From Thermococcus sp. AM4 (lineage in GTDB: Archaea; Methanobacteriota_B; Thermococci; Thermococcales; Thermococcaceae), in assembly GCF_000151205.2 (NCBI RefSeq), contig NC_016051.1:1674001-1738000 (forward strand): a stretch of DNA of 64,000 nt. Reading direction: 5' to 3'. How positions within the stretch are numbered: the stretch's first letter is position 1; every line of letters begins with the position of its first letter. The notes beneath the pieces are model-generated. The model searched no databases and was not told the DNA's origin. It saw only the letters and a program-made list of their open reading frames with translations. Below, one piece after another: positions 1 to 9,789 of this stretch. Position numbers and translations under genes: made by a program.

Positions 1-275
1 GGCTCGGCCTTGGTTCCGCAGGTGTAGACGTCCAGAGCCGCGTAACCCTTCTCCGGCCAGGTGTGGATGGAGATGTGGCTTTCGGCGACGATGACTACGC
101 CGCTGACGCCGGTCGGTGAGAACTTGAAGAAGTAGCTGGATTTGACCTCCATGTTTCCTACCTTCGCCGCCTCGAGGAATATCTCCCTAATCCTGTCAGC
201 GTTACCGAGGATCTCGGGATCACAGCCAGCGGCCTCAACAACGTAGTGGAACCCGATGGTCTCGATCTCGCTCAT
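1..275 (-). CDS. speH: S-adenosylmethionine decarboxylase proenzyme, 3' part cut by the window
   Basis: Pyruvoyl enzyme that decarboxylates S-adenosylmethionine to supply aminopropyl groups for polyamine synthesis, which is extensive in hyperthermophiles. The visible N-terminal 91 residues contain the short-type SpeH core VAESHISIHTWPE. In this family the chain self-cleaves between Glu and Ser of that motif, and the Ser becomes the pyruvoyl group. The His and Cys of the following YAALDVYTCG segment are family active-site residues. The ATG at 275-273 is preceded by a good ribosome site (GGGGTGAG). The C-terminal end lies beyond base 1. Identification is by motif and is firm. Confidence 0.93.
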   Translation of the reverse strand, partial: MSEIETIGFHYVVEAAGCDPEILGNADRIREIFLEAAKVGNMEVKSSYFFKFSPTGVSGVVIVAESHISIHTWPEKGYAALDVYTCGTKAE

Positions 276-598
276 GGCTCTCACCCCGAGGAGAGGCTAT
301 GACCTTCCCTTTTTAAAGTTAATCCCAAATTGAGGAGTTTTGAGCGGGCTTTTTTGGTTTTAACCGGTTGAGATCTGGCCGGTAATCCATAGAACTGTTA
401 GTTTCTGGCAGTTTTCGAAATTTAATGGAAGTTTCTGGCTAATAGGTGATATTGCCCGCCATCTGGCTCAATTTTGGGTTTGGCCCTCTCTTTCCGGGCC
501 GATTGCAACCACTAATTTTAAAACTGGCTGGCCTTCATTATCCGTAGTGGTTCAGAGAGTGATCACTGCCCTTTGGAAAAGAGCAGTGGGGTGTTGGT
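276..598. promoter_or_regulatory. Divergent intergenic region between speH and secF
   Basis: No gene is seen in this 323-bp stretch. A TATA-like element CTTTAAAAAG (310-319, read on the minus strand) lies about 35 bp before the speH start. On the plus strand TTTTAAAA near 515-522 would place a secF transcript start near 545. The word GTTTCTGGC occurs twice (around 401 and 429) and a short GC palindrome lies near 368-384. Their meaning is unknown. Confidence 0.5.
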
Positions 599-1534
599 AT
601 GGGAACCAAGAAGCAGAAAACTAAGAAGAAACCCTCCGATGAAATACTCGAGACAAAGCGGAAACGGCTCTCCTTCCTCGTGAGGATGGAACCGCGGAAA
701 ATGATCCTTTATCCGCTCGTCGTGTTTTTAGTGGCGGCTTTGATTCTGGTCGTCCACTTCCCGGAGAAGGGCATAGACCTCAAGGGCGGTGTGGTTATAA
801 CCGTCTACCACGTTTCGGCGTCTCCCAACGAGCTCGCGAGCTACGTTAAGGAGAAAACTGGAATAGACGTTAGGGCAGAGGAGTTCAAGGACCCTATAAC
901 CGGCCTGTCTGGAATAAGGCTTTACGCCCCCGCTGGAACCGATCCAGACAAGATCTCGAACGTCATAAAGCTGAAGTACAAAGATGCGGACATAACGCCC
1001 AGGGTCGTTGATCCGACATTCGGAAAGATCGCTCAGAAGCAGGGCATCAAGGCCGTTGCCTACGCCTTCATAGGAATGGCGATAGTCGTCTTCCTGTTCT
1101 TCCGCGATCCCGTTCCGTCAGGCACGATAATCTTCTCGGCCTTCTCGGACATGGTTATCGCTTTGGCCATAATGGGGCTCCTTGGAATAAAGCTCACCAC
1201 CGCCACCATAGCCGCGCTGCTGATGCTCATAGGTTACACCGTCGACAGCAACATCCTCCTGACGACCCGTTTGCTGAGGAGAAAGGAGGACACGATTGAA
1301 GACGCCTACCTGAGCGCGGTCTCGACCGGTTTCACGATGAGCACGACCACGCTGGGTGCCCTCTTCATCCTGTGGCTCGTCTCGACCTCCGAGGTCATCG
1401 ACAGCATAACCACGGTCCTCATCTTCGGCCTCCTCGCCGACTTCATGAACACATGGATCTTCAACGCCGGCGTGCTGAGGTGGTACATAGCCAGTCCCTT
1501 CAAGTTCTCCATAAAGCTCAGGAGGGGTAAATGA
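599..1534 (+). CDS. secF: Protein-export membrane protein SecF
   Basis: Partner of SecD in the SecDF complex, which helps complete Sec-dependent export at the cell membrane. The 311 residues show a basic cytosolic N-terminus, a first membrane span at about 36-53, an external domain opening with GIDLKGGVVITVY, and five further C-terminal spans. The family motif GYTVDSNILLTTRLLRR lies at about 212-228 at the cytosolic side of the membrane. The last codons overlap the secD start by 4 bases, so the two are one operon. Archaeal SecDF lacks the link to SecA that bacteria have. The start is the ATG at 599; upstream bases give only a weak ribosome site. Confidence 0.95.
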   Translation: MGTKKQKTKKKPSDEILETKRKRLSFLVRMEPRKMILYPLVVFLVAALILVVHFPEKGIDLKGGVVITVYHVSASPNELASYVKEKTGIDVRAEEFKDPITGLSGIRLYAPAGTDPDKISNVIKLKYKDADITPRVVDPTFGKIAQKQGIKAVAYAFIGMAIVVFLFFRDPVPSGTIIFSAFSDMVIALAIMGLLGIKLTTATIAALLMLIGYTVDSNILLTTRLLRRKEDTIEDAYLSAVSTGFTMSTTTLGALFILWLVSTSEVIDSITTVLIFGLLADFMNTWIFNAGVLRWYIASPFKFSIKLRRGK

Positions 1535-3117
1535 TGGCCCGCAAAAAAGGTGTTAAAGCCCTGCTCCTCAACTGGAGGGTTCTCCTGCTCATACTGTTCC
1601 TCATCGGCTCGATAGTTTCAATATCAACCAAGGGGCTAACCTACGGTATCGACATAGGCGGTGGAGTTGCCCTCATAGCCGAACCCGAGAAGCCGGTCAG
1701 CAAGGACACCCTCAACGGCATAATAACCTCCCTCCAGAACAGGCTGAACACCTTCGGTGTCAAGGACATCACCATCGAGGCCCAGCACGATCCCGAGACT
1801 GGGCAGAGTTTGATCGTCGTCAAGGTGGCGAACGTCACCCTCGACGAGGCGAAGCAGATAAAGGATCTCATCGAGAGCCAGGGTGTTCTGTACTTTGAGT
1901 TCAACGGCGTTGTCTTCGCAACAGGTGCCGACGTTACGGTCCACTCGAGCGACTACGGCCTTGACCTCCAGCAGTGCCCCACCTGCTGGTACGTCGGCTT
2001 TGAGCTGTCCGGAAAGGCTCAGGAGAGGTTTAAGGAGGTGGCCTCTGGTAAGCTTGGGTGGCCGATTGATATTTACCTCGACCCGCCGGTGAACTCGCTC
2101 CTCGTTGTCTCGCCGAGGGTTTACCAGGAGATGAACTCCCAGGACTTCATGGGAGAGCCTGAACCGGGCACTGGAACTCCGAAACCGCTCGTTGAGAGGC
2201 TTAAAGAGGCGTTTAACATTACGGTAATTGAGTATCAGAACCAGAGTGCTGAGGAGATCGTTGATAACGCCACGGCCTTGGGCAAGGATAAGATCATCCT
2301 CGCCGACGTTCCGGAGAAACTGTACACCGAGGTTAAGGATCTGGTGGTTTCGAGGAACCTGAACCTCAGGGTTTCCTATTACAGCCTTCAGCAGGGTGAG
2401 GACTTGAAGGACTTCGTCAAGAGGATCCTCAACCTCTACGGGCCCTACGTCCTGAGGTTCAACCCGGCCGAGGGCGGCGCAACCAGGCTCAAGCTCAGTG
2501 GAAGCGCGCCCACAAAGGAAGAAGCTTTACAGGAGGCCAAGAAGATATACAGCGTTCTCAGGAGCGGCTCTCTGGCAGTTAAGCTCCACGTGGTCAGCGA
2601 GGAGTACATCTCTCCAACCCTCGGGGCGAGCTTCAAGGAGCAGGCGGCCATAGCGGGAATCGGCGCGCTCATAGCCGTGCTCCTCATAGTCTACTTCCAC
2701 TACAGGCGCTGGAAGATAGCCATTCCCGTTGCAAGCACGAGCCTCTTCGAGGTCACGATAATCCTCGGTATCGCTGCCCTCATCCGCTGGAACCTCGACC
2801 TTCCGAGTATAGCCGGTATCATCGCGGCAATAGGTACTGGAGTTGACCAGCAGATCGTCATCACCGACGAGCTCCTCGGCGGAGCGATGGGAGGGGTAAC
2901 GAGGAGGATGAGCGCCCTCAGGAGGATGGCCAGGGCGTTCTTCGTTATCTTCGCCTCGGCAACGACCACCATAGTGGCAATGAGCTTCCTGTTGGTCTAC
3001 TTCGTCGGAACGCTCAAGGGCTTCGCCTTCACGACAATACTGGGCGTTCTCATAGGAGTCCTCGTTACGAGGCCGGCATACGCCGAAATAGCCAAGTACC
3101 TGCTCTCGCTCGAGTGA
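1531..3117 (+). CDS. secD: Protein-export membrane protein SecD
   Basis: Larger subunit of the archaeal SecDF export accessory complex. The 528 residues comprise one N-terminal span (about 12-30), the conserved TYGIDIGGGV segment just after it, a large external domain, and a C-terminal six-helix RND-like membrane domain containing IGTGVDQQIVITDE. Length and order fit archaeal SecD. The gene overlaps secF by 4 bases and is probably translated by coupling to it. The next gene starts about 40 bp downstream with its own ribosome site. Confidence 0.95.
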   Translation: MMARKKGVKALLLNWRVLLLILFLIGSIVSISTKGLTYGIDIGGGVALIAEPEKPVSKDTLNGIITSLQNRLNTFGVKDITIEAQHDPETGQSLIVVKVANVTLDEAKQIKDLIESQGVLYFEFNGVVFATGADVTVHSSDYGLDLQQCPTCWYVGFELSGKAQERFKEVASGKLGWPIDIYLDPPVNSLLVVSPRVYQEMNSQDFMGEPEPGTGTPKPLVERLKEAFNITVIEYQNQSAEEIVDNATALGKDKIILADVPEKLYTEVKDLVVSRNLNLRVSYYSLQQGEDLKDFVKRILNLYGPYVLRFNPAEGGATRLKLSGSAPTKEEALQEAKKIYSVLRSGSLAVKLHVVSEEYISPTLGASFKEQAAIAGIGALIAVLLIVYFHYRRWKIAIPVASTSLFEVTIILGIAALIRWNLDLPSIAGIIAAIGTGVDQQIVITDELLGGAMGGVTRRMSALRRMARAFFVIFASATTTIVAMSFLLVYFVGTLKGFAFTTILGVLIGVLVTRPAYAEIAKYLLSLE

Positions 3118-3154
3118 CCCTTTCTTTTTCCACGTTTCCCCGGTGGTGATGGTT

Positions 3155-3841
3155 ATGTTCGTTGTGATAATGGGTGCCGGTAGGGTCGGCTATCTGGTTG
3201 CCAAGATGCTTGAGGAAGACGGCCACGACGTTACCGTTATCGAACTCGATCGGAGGAGGGCCCAGGATTTATCCCTCGAGATAAACGGGCTGGTGATAAT
3301 GGGCGATGCCACCGATCCCAAAACCCTTGAGGAGGCCAACATAAAGCAGGCCCACGCCTTCGCGGCCTTAACGGGAAAGGACGACGCCAACATACTCGCC
3401 TGCATACTCGCCAAGAACCTGAATCCAAACATTTACACCGCCTTGAGGATAAGCAACCCCAAGAACAAGAGGATCTTCGAGAGGGTTGAGGACCTCAAGA
3501 AGTACTTCAACTTCATAATCTCGCCGGAGGAAATAGCGGCGGAGTACATCTCGCGCAACATCTCAACCCCGGGCTTTGACAGGGTTCTGTTCCCGAGGGA
3601 GGGGGCCGAGATAGTTCGCTTTGAGATAACCCCCGGGAGCTGGGTCGCTGGGAAGACCGTCAAGGAGCTCAACCTTCCGAAGGACGCGCTCATCGTCGCC
3701 GTCTACGACAAGAAGGGCAACCTCATAATACCCTCCGGTGACACCAGGCTTCCGGAGGAGGGTTCCCTCATAGTCTTCGCCAAAACGGGCGCCCTCGACG
3801 ACGTGAAGGAGCTGTTTGAGAGGGTGGAAAAAAGGGACTAG
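3155..3841 (+). CDS. TrkA-type potassium-transport regulatory protein (RCK domains)
   Basis: Cytosolic NAD-binding regulator of the type that gates Trk/Ktr potassium channels or transporters. The protein has a Rossmann glycine motif GAGRVG at residues 7-12, an acidic residue after the second strand (TVIELD), and a C-terminal TrkA-C-like domain from about residue 140. I chose the ATG at 3155, because GGTGGTGA lies at the right distance before it. Two in-frame GTG codons at 3143 and 3146 are alternatives. No channel subunit is adjacent, so the partner transporter is unknown. It ends convergently with the next gene with a 4-base overlap. Confidence 0.88.
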   Translation: MFVVIMGAGRVGYLVAKMLEEDGHDVTVIELDRRRAQDLSLEINGLVIMGDATDPKTLEEANIKQAHAFAALTGKDDANILACILAKNLNPNIYTALRISNPKNKRIFERVEDLKKYFNFIISPEEIAAEYISRNISTPGFDRVLFPREGAEIVRFEITPGSWVAGKTVKELNLPKDALIVAVYDKKGNLIIPSGDTRLPEEGSLIVFAKTGALDDVKELFERVEKRD

Positions 3842-5175
3842 TTTTCTTCCTTTTTCCTCACCGCCAGCCACGCCAGGGCCTTGGCGGCTCGCTCTGGCGT
3901 TGGAAAGTTCTTTATGGAGTGCTCCTCCAGCAGTTTTACTCCCTCCCTGACAAGCTCGCCGGCCATGAAGTTAACCACAACGGGCTTGTCGCACTTCGCT
4001 TCGATTACGGCTTTGGCTATCTCCTCGCTCGGAATGAAGATCGGCGGGACGCAGATTACCAGGAGGGCATCGACGTTCTCGTCGCGGCAAACTGTCTCAA
4101 TCGTCCGCTTATAGCGCTCGTAGTCCGCGTCCGCTATCAGGTCAATCGGGTTTCTGGTGGAGCACTGCTCCGGAAGGAAGGAGCGGAGCTCTTGAACGGT
4201 CTTTTCGCTCAGCTTTGCAATCTCAAGGCCGAGCCTTTCGAGCTTGTCCGTCGCGAGAACTCCGGGGCCGCCTGAGTTGGTTATCACAGCGACCCTCTTT
4301 CCAGCTTTCGGATACATCTCGAAGGCCTTCGCGGCGTCAAAGAGCTCCTCCATCTCCTCGACCTCTATCGCCCCGGCCTGCTTAAACGCCGCCCGATAGA
4401 TTTCATAGCTTCCAGCCAAGGAACCGGTGTGGCTTGCCGCCGCCTTGGCCCCGCTCGCGCTCTTGCCGGCCTTGAGAACTATAACCGGCTTCCTCTCGCT
4501 CGCGTAGCGGAGAGCTTTGAGGAACCGCCTTCCGTCCTTAACGCCCTCGATGTAGAGGGCTATCGCCTTGGTGTTCTCATCGTCCGCGAAGTACTCCAAA
4601 AAGTCGCTCTCGTTCAGATCGGAGGCGTTTCCATAGGAAACGAAGGCCGAAAAGCCTATTCCCTCGTCGTTGCCCATCGCAAGGGCAGCTCCTCCAAAGG
4701 CCCCGCTCTGGCTGATTAAAGCTAACCCACCGGGCTTTACGCGAACCTCGAAGGAGCCGAAGAATTTCCCGTGGACGCCGAAGATTCCGGCGCAGTTGGG
4801 GCCTATAACGCGGACGCCGTGCTTTTTAGCTCTCTCAACCAGCTCGCGCTCAAGCTCCTCGTTCCCAATCTCCGAGAATCCGGCCGAGATAACGACGGCG
4901 CCCTTGATCAGCGGGCCTATCTCCTCTATGAGCGAGGGCACCAGCCGGGCGGGGATGGCTATTATTGCCGTATCAACTGGCTCTTCGAGCTTTTTTCTGA
5001 TCTCGAACGTTTTCCCTGCCACCTCAACGCTTCCACCCTTCGGGTTCACTGGGACTATCTTCCCCTCAAAGCCCCCCTCCACGATGTTCCTCAGTATTTC
5101 GTAGGCTATGGCCCCTTTTTTAAACGATCCGAAGACGGCAACGCTTCTCGGATAAAAGAAGAAGTCGAGGCTCAT
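3838..5175 (-). CDS. CoA-binding protein, acyl-CoA synthetase (ADP-forming) alpha-subunit type
   Basis: Resembles the alpha subunit of archaeal ADP-forming acetyl/acyl-CoA synthetases, which make ATP while releasing acids from acyl-CoA. The 445 residues open with the CoA-binding fold (YPRSVAVFGSFKKG), continue with succinyl-CoA-ligase-like domains (VIGPNCAGIFG, LISQSGAFGGA), and contain the phosphohistidine motif ASHTGSLAG with His at about 249. No ATP-grasp beta subunit is adjacent, so the substrate and partner cannot be named. The start is the ATG at 5175 after GAGGAGGTGG. It overlaps the stop of the upstream gene by 4 bases, so the two are co-transcribed. A longer in-frame extension upstream lies within that gene and is rejected. 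Confidence 0.85.
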   Translation of the reverse strand: MSLDFFFYPRSVAVFGSFKKGAIAYEILRNIVEGGFEGKIVPVNPKGGSVEVAGKTFEIRKKLEEPVDTAIIAIPARLVPSLIEEIGPLIKGAVVISAGFSEIGNEELERELVERAKKHGVRVIGPNCAGIFGVHGKFFGSFEVRVKPGGLALISQSGAFGGAALAMGNDEGIGFSAFVSYGNASDLNESDFLEYFADDENTKAIALYIEGVKDGRRFLKALRYASERKPVIVLKAGKSASGAKAAASHTGSLAGSYEIYRAAFKQAGAIEVEEMEELFDAAKAFEMYPKAGKRVAVITNSGGPGVLATDKLERLGLEIAKLSEKTVQELRSFLPEQCSTRNPIDLIADADYERYKRTIETVCRDENVDALLVICVPPIFIPSEEIAKAVIEAKCDKPVVVNFMAGELVREGVKLLEEHSIKNFPTPERAAKALAWLAVRKKEEN

Positions 5176-6155
5176 TTTCTCCACCTCCTCAGGGCTATGA
5201 TGACCGTTATCAGACCGCCCAAAACAACGGGAAGTGCAATCCAAAGGCTGGAGGATTCCTCAACGGTTATCTCAACGCTCCCGTTTTTCTCGGACCCTCC
5301 AACAACCTGCGGAAACCTTTCGGACAGGTTTACTTTAGCCTTCCACTCCCTCCGGAAGAGCCCCTCGTGGTACTCCAGCCTGGGCACGAAGTAGCCGTGA
5401 AGCTCCGTGACGTTGCCCCTCCTGGTGTAGGTCACGTTCCTTGCCCCTGGCAGTGATGGAAGGCCTTTTCCGCAGAGGTAGGTTGCGTTGAAGAACACCT
5501 TCCCCTCCTCCGGTGAATAGTGGAGCTCTATCCTCAGGGGTTTGCATGGGGCGGGGCTTACACTTTCCCCCGGGTTCTCCGCGGAGAGTCCGATCATGGG
5601 GAGGTAGTCCGCTCTCTCCCAGATCAGAACGTTCTCGGCCCTGTCAGCGGGGGAGGGAAAAGTGTAGGCGACCGTCCAGTTCTCCGGCAGGACGATGATT
5701 ATCCTTCTGAACAGGAAGGAGTACACCTTTCCTCCCGCCACGAAATCGAGGGGGCCGGAATAGGGACATTCAAGTCCCTGTTTACCCCTTACGAGGAACG
5801 GGACCAGGTAAAAGCTGATCCTCGCGCTCCAGTTGCCTGTAACCTCCACGGGGCCCGATGGGGAAATGTAGACCGTGAAGTTTTCGTACCTCTCTCGGAA
5901 ATCCTCCAGCAGGTTCCGGTAGATGAGATCCTCCACGAGCTTTGTGAAGTCCGTTTCGTTCTTCACCAGTTCGCGGTAGGCTGGATTGATCAGCCTCGCT
6001 GAGATCTCGAAATGGGCACCTCCACTGGGGTCCACCTGGATGAGCATAACCGCGTCGAAGATGTCCTGCCCGCTCTTTCCGCTGACGGGCTGAACCCAGG
6101 CCGTTCCGAGGAGAACCAGTGCCAGGATCAGTGCTGTTTTTCCCTTCGAGCTCAT
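5172..6155 (-). CDS. Unrecognised secreted protein with C-terminal membrane anchor
   Basis: I do not recognise the family. About 327 residues: an N-terminal signal-like segment (basic SSKGK, then a hydrophobic stretch ending near VQPVSG), a long soluble domain rich in N-x-S/T sequons, one C-terminal span (LWIALPVVLGGLITVIIALRR) and a basic tail. The layout is that of a surface protein held at the membrane with its domain outside. An in-frame GTG at 6179 would add eight residues; neither start has a clear ribosome site. A TATA-like CTTTAAGA near 6202-6209 on this strand suggests a very short leader. It is the first gene of a two-gene operon with the CoA-ligase-like gene. Confidence 0.75.
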   Translation of the reverse strand: MSSKGKTALILALVLLGTAWVQPVSGKSGQDIFDAVMLIQVDPSGGAHFEISARLINPAYRELVKNETDFTKLVEDLIYRNLLEDFRERYENFTVYISPSGPVEVTGNWSARISFYLVPFLVRGKQGLECPYSGPLDFVAGGKVYSFLFRRIIIVLPENWTVAYTFPSPADRAENVLIWERADYLPMIGLSAENPGESVSPAPCKPLRIELHYSPEEGKVFFNATYLCGKGLPSLPGARNVTYTRRGNVTELHGYFVPRLEYHEGLFRREWKAKVNLSERFPQVVGGSEKNGSVEITVEESSSLWIALPVVLGGLITVIIALRRWRK

Positions 6156-6179
6156 CGTTGGGCTTTGGACGGGCCCCAC

Positions 6180-6242
6180 AAAAACTTTGCGGGTCGAAAA
6201 TCTTAAAGGGATGGCGGGGTATGCTATTGCTTAGGTGGGGCC
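6180..6242. promoter_or_regulatory. Divergent promoter between a surface-protein gene and nadK
   Basis: The 63-bp gap contains TCTTAAAGGG (about 6200-6209). Read in either direction it is TATA-like and could serve both genes. On the plus side a strong ribosome site (AGGTGGGG) precedes the nadK ATG. Confidence 0.45.
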
Positions 6243-7079
6243 ATGAGGTTTGGTGTCGTTGCCAGAAGGGACAGGGAGGCCGCTCTGAAGCTGGCATACA
6301 GGGTTTACGACTTTCTGAAGGTGAGCGGCTACGAGGTTCTCGTCGACAGGGAAACCTTCGAGAACCTTCCTGAGTTCGACGAGGGCGACGTTGTTCCCCT
6401 CGAGGAGTTCGACGTCGACTTCATAATCGCGATCGGCGGGGACGGTACGATACTGAGGATCGAGCACAAGACGAGGAGGGACTTCCCGATCCTCGGCGTG
6501 AACATGGGTACCTTAGGCTTCCTAACCGAGGTGGAGCCTCACGAGACCTTCTTCGCATTGAGCCGGCTCCTTGAGGGTGAGTACTGGATAGACGAGAGGA
6601 TGAAGCTCAGGACTTACCTGAACGGCGAGAACTCCGTTCCTGATGCCCTCAACGAGGACGCGATCCTCACCGGAGTGCCGGGCAAGATAATCCACCTCAA
6701 GTACTACGTTGACGGGGGACTCGCCGACGAGATAAGGTCCGACGGGCTGATAGTCTCGACACCAACGGGTTCGACCGGCTACGCGCTCTCTGCCGGAGGC
6801 CCGTTCGTTGATCCGAGGCTTGAGCTCTTCGTTATCGCACCCCTCAACCCCATAGCCCTGAGCTCAAGGCCTATGGTCGTGCCCTCCTACAGCGAGATAG
6901 AGATCGTTCCCCTCCCCCCGGAGAGGGAGCTCATTCTGACCGTCGACGGCCAGTTCTACACCAGATTAAGCCCCGACACGGAGATCAAAATAAAGAAATC
7001 GCCGAGAAAAGCGAAGTTCGTCCGCTTCTCCCACGAGATCTATCCGAGGTATCCCTTCCGCCTTAAGAAGAGGTTTTAG
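6243..7079 (+). CDS. nadK: NAD kinase
   Basis: Phosphorylates NAD to NADP using ATP or polyphosphate. The 278 residues carry the kinase signature GGDGT at 65-69, the NED motif after residue 135, and the glycine/threonine-rich [15 protein letters not shown] segment that forms the NAD site. Length matches archaeal enzymes. The ATG at 6243 follows AGGTGGGG with two intervening bases. The gene ends convergently with the next one with a 4-base overlap, so it appears monocistronic. Confidence 0.95.
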   Translation: MRFGVVARRDREAALKLAYRVYDFLKVSGYEVLVDRETFENLPEFDEGDVVPLEEFDVDFIIAIGGDGTILRIEHKTRRDFPILGVNMGTLGFLTEVEPHETFFALSRLLEGEYWIDERMKLRTYLNGENSVPDALNEDAILTGVPGKIIHLKYYVDGGLADEIRSDGLIVSTPTGSTGYALSAGGPFVDPRLELFVIAPLNPIALSSRPMVVPSYSEIEIVPLPPERELILTVDGQFYTRLSPDTEIKIKKSPRKAKFVRFSHEIYPRYPFRLKKRF

Positions 7080-8083
7080 TCTTCCTTGGGTTTCAGGCCG
7101 AGATGCGTCACGACGATCGTTCCGAGTATCAGCGGGAGCCAGAAGGATATTATCCTGTCGAGTATGCTCGACGTTACCGCCATCTCCCTCGTGACGCCGA
7201 GGGCCACGTAAACTCCCGAGGTTACAGCCTCCGTTATTCCAGCCCCGCCGGGGATCACGCTTATTATTCCCACCGTCGTGGCTATCATCTGAACGGTAAC
7301 GACCGCCAAGAGACCTATTTTGTAGCCGAGGCTGACGAAGACGAAGTAGTTCCTCAGCACGACGAATGCCCAGGTCAGGAATGAGTAGAACGTGGAGAGG
7401 AGGAAAGTTTTCTTGTCCCGGACCACTATCCTGAGCCCTTCGGTGAAGTGGGGGATGTTCGTGTCCACAAGGTTGTGGAACTTCTCCTCGTGCTTTTTGA
7501 TCTTAGATGGGATCAGCCTCGCCAGGAGGTTGAATATCATGTAGAGTATCCTCCTGACCCTGCGTTCGCTCGTTATGATGAGCGTTGCCAGCCCTGTTAG
7601 TCCTACAAGCATGAGGGTCAGCAGGAGTATGACGGCGAAGAGCCCCGTGAAGCCGAGCGAGTAGACGTAGATCGCCGCTATGACGAGCATTATCATGACG
7701 GGGATCAGATCGAGTATCCTGTCGGCGGTAACGGTCGCGAATAGCCTCCCGTAGCTACCGTTGGAGCGCTTCACTAGGTAGTACACCCTGAAGGCCTCGC
7801 CGCCGCCCCTGGCTCCGGGGGTTATGTTGTTGAACAGGACCCCAATGAAGAGCGCCGCTAGAGTATCCCTGAACCGGACCTCTATCCCGAGACCCTTTAT
7901 TATGACGTGCCACCTCAAGGCCCACGTGACTATCCCGGCGAAGTACATGAGAACCGCTACGATGAGGTAGTAAACGTTGGTTCTCCTCAGCACGCGGAGT
8001 ACCCCTTCCGTTCCCGCCCACCACACGAGGGCGACGATGATCACAACGCTCGCTATGAAGGGCAGGGCTTTTCTCCAGTTCAT
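7076..8083 (-). CDS. Lysylphosphatidylglycerol synthase TM-region/flippase-like membrane protein (UPF0104 type)
   Basis: Integral membrane protein of 335 residues with about eight hydrophobic segments. Family marks are the conserved [17 protein letters not shown] segment near residue 95 and [10 protein letters not shown] near residue 275. Relatives include the flippase half of bacterial MprF and many archaeal proteins of unknown substrate, so lipid or glycolipid movement is only a family-level suggestion. The start ATG at 8083 follows AAGGTGTGAGGG, which overlaps the stop of the upstream methyltransferase gene. The two are therefore coupled in one operon. Confidence 0.8.
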   Translation of the reverse strand: MNWRKALPFIASVVIIVALVWWAGTEGVLRVLRRTNVYYLIVAVLMYFAGIVTWALRWHVIIKGLGIEVRFRDTLAALFIGVLFNNITPGARGGGEAFRVYYLVKRSNGSYGRLFATVTADRILDLIPVMIMLVIAAIYVYSLGFTGLFAVILLLTLMLVGLTGLATLIITSERRVRRILYMIFNLLARLIPSKIKKHEEKFHNLVDTNIPHFTEGLRIVVRDKKTFLLSTFYSFLTWAFVVLRNYFVFVSLGYKIGLLAVVTVQMIATTVGIISVIPGGAGITEAVTSGVYVALGVTREMAVTSSILDRIISFWLPLILGTIVVTHLGLKPKED

Positions 8084-8086
8084 CCC

Positions 8087-9262
8087 TCACACCTTCCTGA
8101 GCCTTGCTATGAAGAAGCCCTGGGTTAAATGCCTGTTTGGATAAAACCGCTGAACCTTTTCAATTCCCAGCCCCTCGGAGCCTATGAAAACTGCCTGCTC
8201 CTCCAGCTTTAGGCCCTTCTCCAGCATGAACTTCACGTTGGCCTCGTTCTCCTCGTAGCTCAGCGTGCAGGTCGAGTAGACGAGAACCCCACCCGGGCGG
8301 AGGGACTTTATCGCGGCCCAGATGAAGGCCCTCTGGTAGCGGGCCGTCGCGATTATGTCCCTCGGCGTCCTGCTCTCCCAGAGCTTCGGCCTTATTCCCA
8401 GGGCGGTGCACGGGGCGTCGAGGAGTATCTTATCGGCCTGAAGACCGAGCTCCGGCAGCTTCCTCGCGTCCATCCTGATGAGCTTGACGTTCTTGACGCC
8501 GAGCCTTTTCAGTTCCTCTTCCATCTTCCTCAGCCTGTTCCTCGACTTGTCAATCGCGATGATTTCACCCCTGTTCTGGAGGAGCTGCGCTATGTGGCTC
8601 GTCTTTCCGCCGGGAGCGGCCGCCATGTCGATTATTAATTCTTCCTCGCTCGGCTCGAGGACGTGGGCGACCACCATGGACGGCAAGCTCTGGGCGTAGA
8701 AGAGGCCCTCCTTAAAGCTCTCCAGCTCGCTCAAACTGGGAAGTTTGAACTTTGGAGTCGTAACCTCAACGGCCAAACCCCTCGTTGAAACTATCATCTC
8801 CTTGGCGCTCATTTTGGCAATCCCAATCCCGACGAGAAGTCCCCTCGGGTCCCTAATCTCGACTTCGTCGCCGGGCTTTATGCTCCTGTCCGCCTGAAGA
8901 ACGCCGGGAGCGTAGAGGTTCGCCCCCTGGTAGACGCTCTCGCTCGCGAACTTGTTGGCCCTGACGACCTTCAGTCCGGGCTCGTAGTCGTCTGGAAAGT
9001 TGGGGCCTTCTCGCTCGAAGTAGATGCCCTCCTTGAGGTAGGGGCTCCTCTTCGGCTTCAGCCCCTCCCGCCTGAGGATTCGCATCAGCTTCTCCCTGCT
9101 CGTCTTGAGGGTGTTCACTCTGATATAGTACTTTTTGACCGGCGTTCTGAGCGATGCCATTATCCCCTCCGCCTCTTTGCCAAAGAGCTTCCGGTAGTAC
9201 TCTTGAAGCTCCGCCGGAAAGGCCTCAAAGGTCGAAGATTTCCCATTCCTTTCCAACGTCAA
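8087..9262 (-). CDS. NOP2/Sun (RsmB) family RNA cytosine-5 methyltransferase with PUA domain
   Basis: S-adenosylmethionine-dependent enzyme that methylates cytosine C5 in tRNA or rRNA. The chain has an N-terminal RNA-binding part, a PUA domain (about 100-165, VLQADRSIKPGDEVEIRD), and the Rossmann methyltransferase domain with AAAPGGKT, the motif IV cysteine in DAPCTALG, and the catalytic motif VI cysteine in YSTCTLS. The exact target nucleotide cannot be told. The start is uncertain. A TTG at 9262 gives 391 residues and lies within the end of the upstream gene; a second TTG at 9256 is possible. It overlaps the upstream gene by about 38 bases and is followed after 3 bases by the flippase-like gene. 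Confidence 0.85.
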   Translation of the reverse strand: MTLERNGKSSTFEAFPAELQEYYRKLFGKEAEGIMASLRTPVKKYYIRVNTLKTSREKLMRILRREGLKPKRSPYLKEGIYFEREGPNFPDDYEPGLKVVRANKFASESVYQGANLYAPGVLQADRSIKPGDEVEIRDPRGLLVGIGIAKMSAKEMIVSTRGLAVEVTTPKFKLPSLSELESFKEGLFYAQSLPSMVVAHVLEPSEEELIIDMAAAPGGKTSHIAQLLQNRGEIIAIDKSRNRLRKMEEELKRLGVKNVKLIRMDARKLPELGLQADKILLDAPCTALGIRPKLWESRTPRDIIATARYQRAFIWAAIKSLRPGGVLVYSTCTLSYEENEANVKFMLEKGLKLEEQAVFIGSEGLGIEKVQRFYPNRHLTQGFFIARLRKV

Positions 9263-9743
9263 TCAGCCTCTCAAGGCCTTTTTTGAGCGCCTCAACGCTC
9301 CCGAAGTTCGCCTCGAACTGGAAGACCTTCTCCTCGCTACCCTCAATTCTCTCAAGGACTTCCCTCGGCGAGACCCTTCCGTCGCGCCTCCAGTTGTAAA
9401 CGTCGCTCAGGAAGTTCTCGCTCCCGTAGATGAAGCTCCTCGGGAAGAGTTCAAGGAACAGGCTCAAAAAGCCCTCGCTTATCCTCTCCTTTGGAACGGC
9501 AACGACGAAGTAGTAGCTCTCAGGCGTCGCACCTACCTCAATCTGGGGCTTTACCTCGAAGGCCGGGTGCGGATAGTTCATCCGCTCCCACTCGCCGTCG
9601 AGGAATATGTAGGCCCCGAAGACTTCCTCTACATCTTCTACCTTGAAGCCCTTCTCCGGAAGCTCGGCCTTGAGTTCATCGTTGAGCGTGAAGATGTCCT
9701 CCCACAGCCTGTTGAGAAACTCGTGAATTTCCTTAACGTTCAT
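9225..9743 (-). CDS. Conserved archaeal protein of unknown function (possibly DUF3201 type)
   Basis: A soluble acidic protein of 172 residues with an alternating helix and strand pattern and no membrane segment. I recall similar hypothetical proteins in Thermococcales under DUF3201 but cannot verify this. No catalytic motif stands out. It heads an operon with the RNA m5C methyltransferase, whose start lies inside its 3' end, so a link to RNA modification or tRNA handling is possible by context only. The ATG at 9743 follows CCGGTGAGATAG. Confidence 0.75.
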   Translation of the reverse strand: MNVKEIHEFLNRLWEDIFTLNDELKAELPEKGFKVEDVEEVFGAYIFLDGEWERMNYPHPAFEVKPQIEVGATPESYYFVVAVPKERISEGFLSLFLELFPRSFIYGSENFLSDVYNWRRDGRVSPREVLERIEGSEEKVFQFEANFGSVEALKKGLERLIDVGKEWEIFDL

Positions 9744-9789
9744 CTATCTCACCGGAAGAAAAGGGTGAGAAGAGTTTAAAAATTTGAGC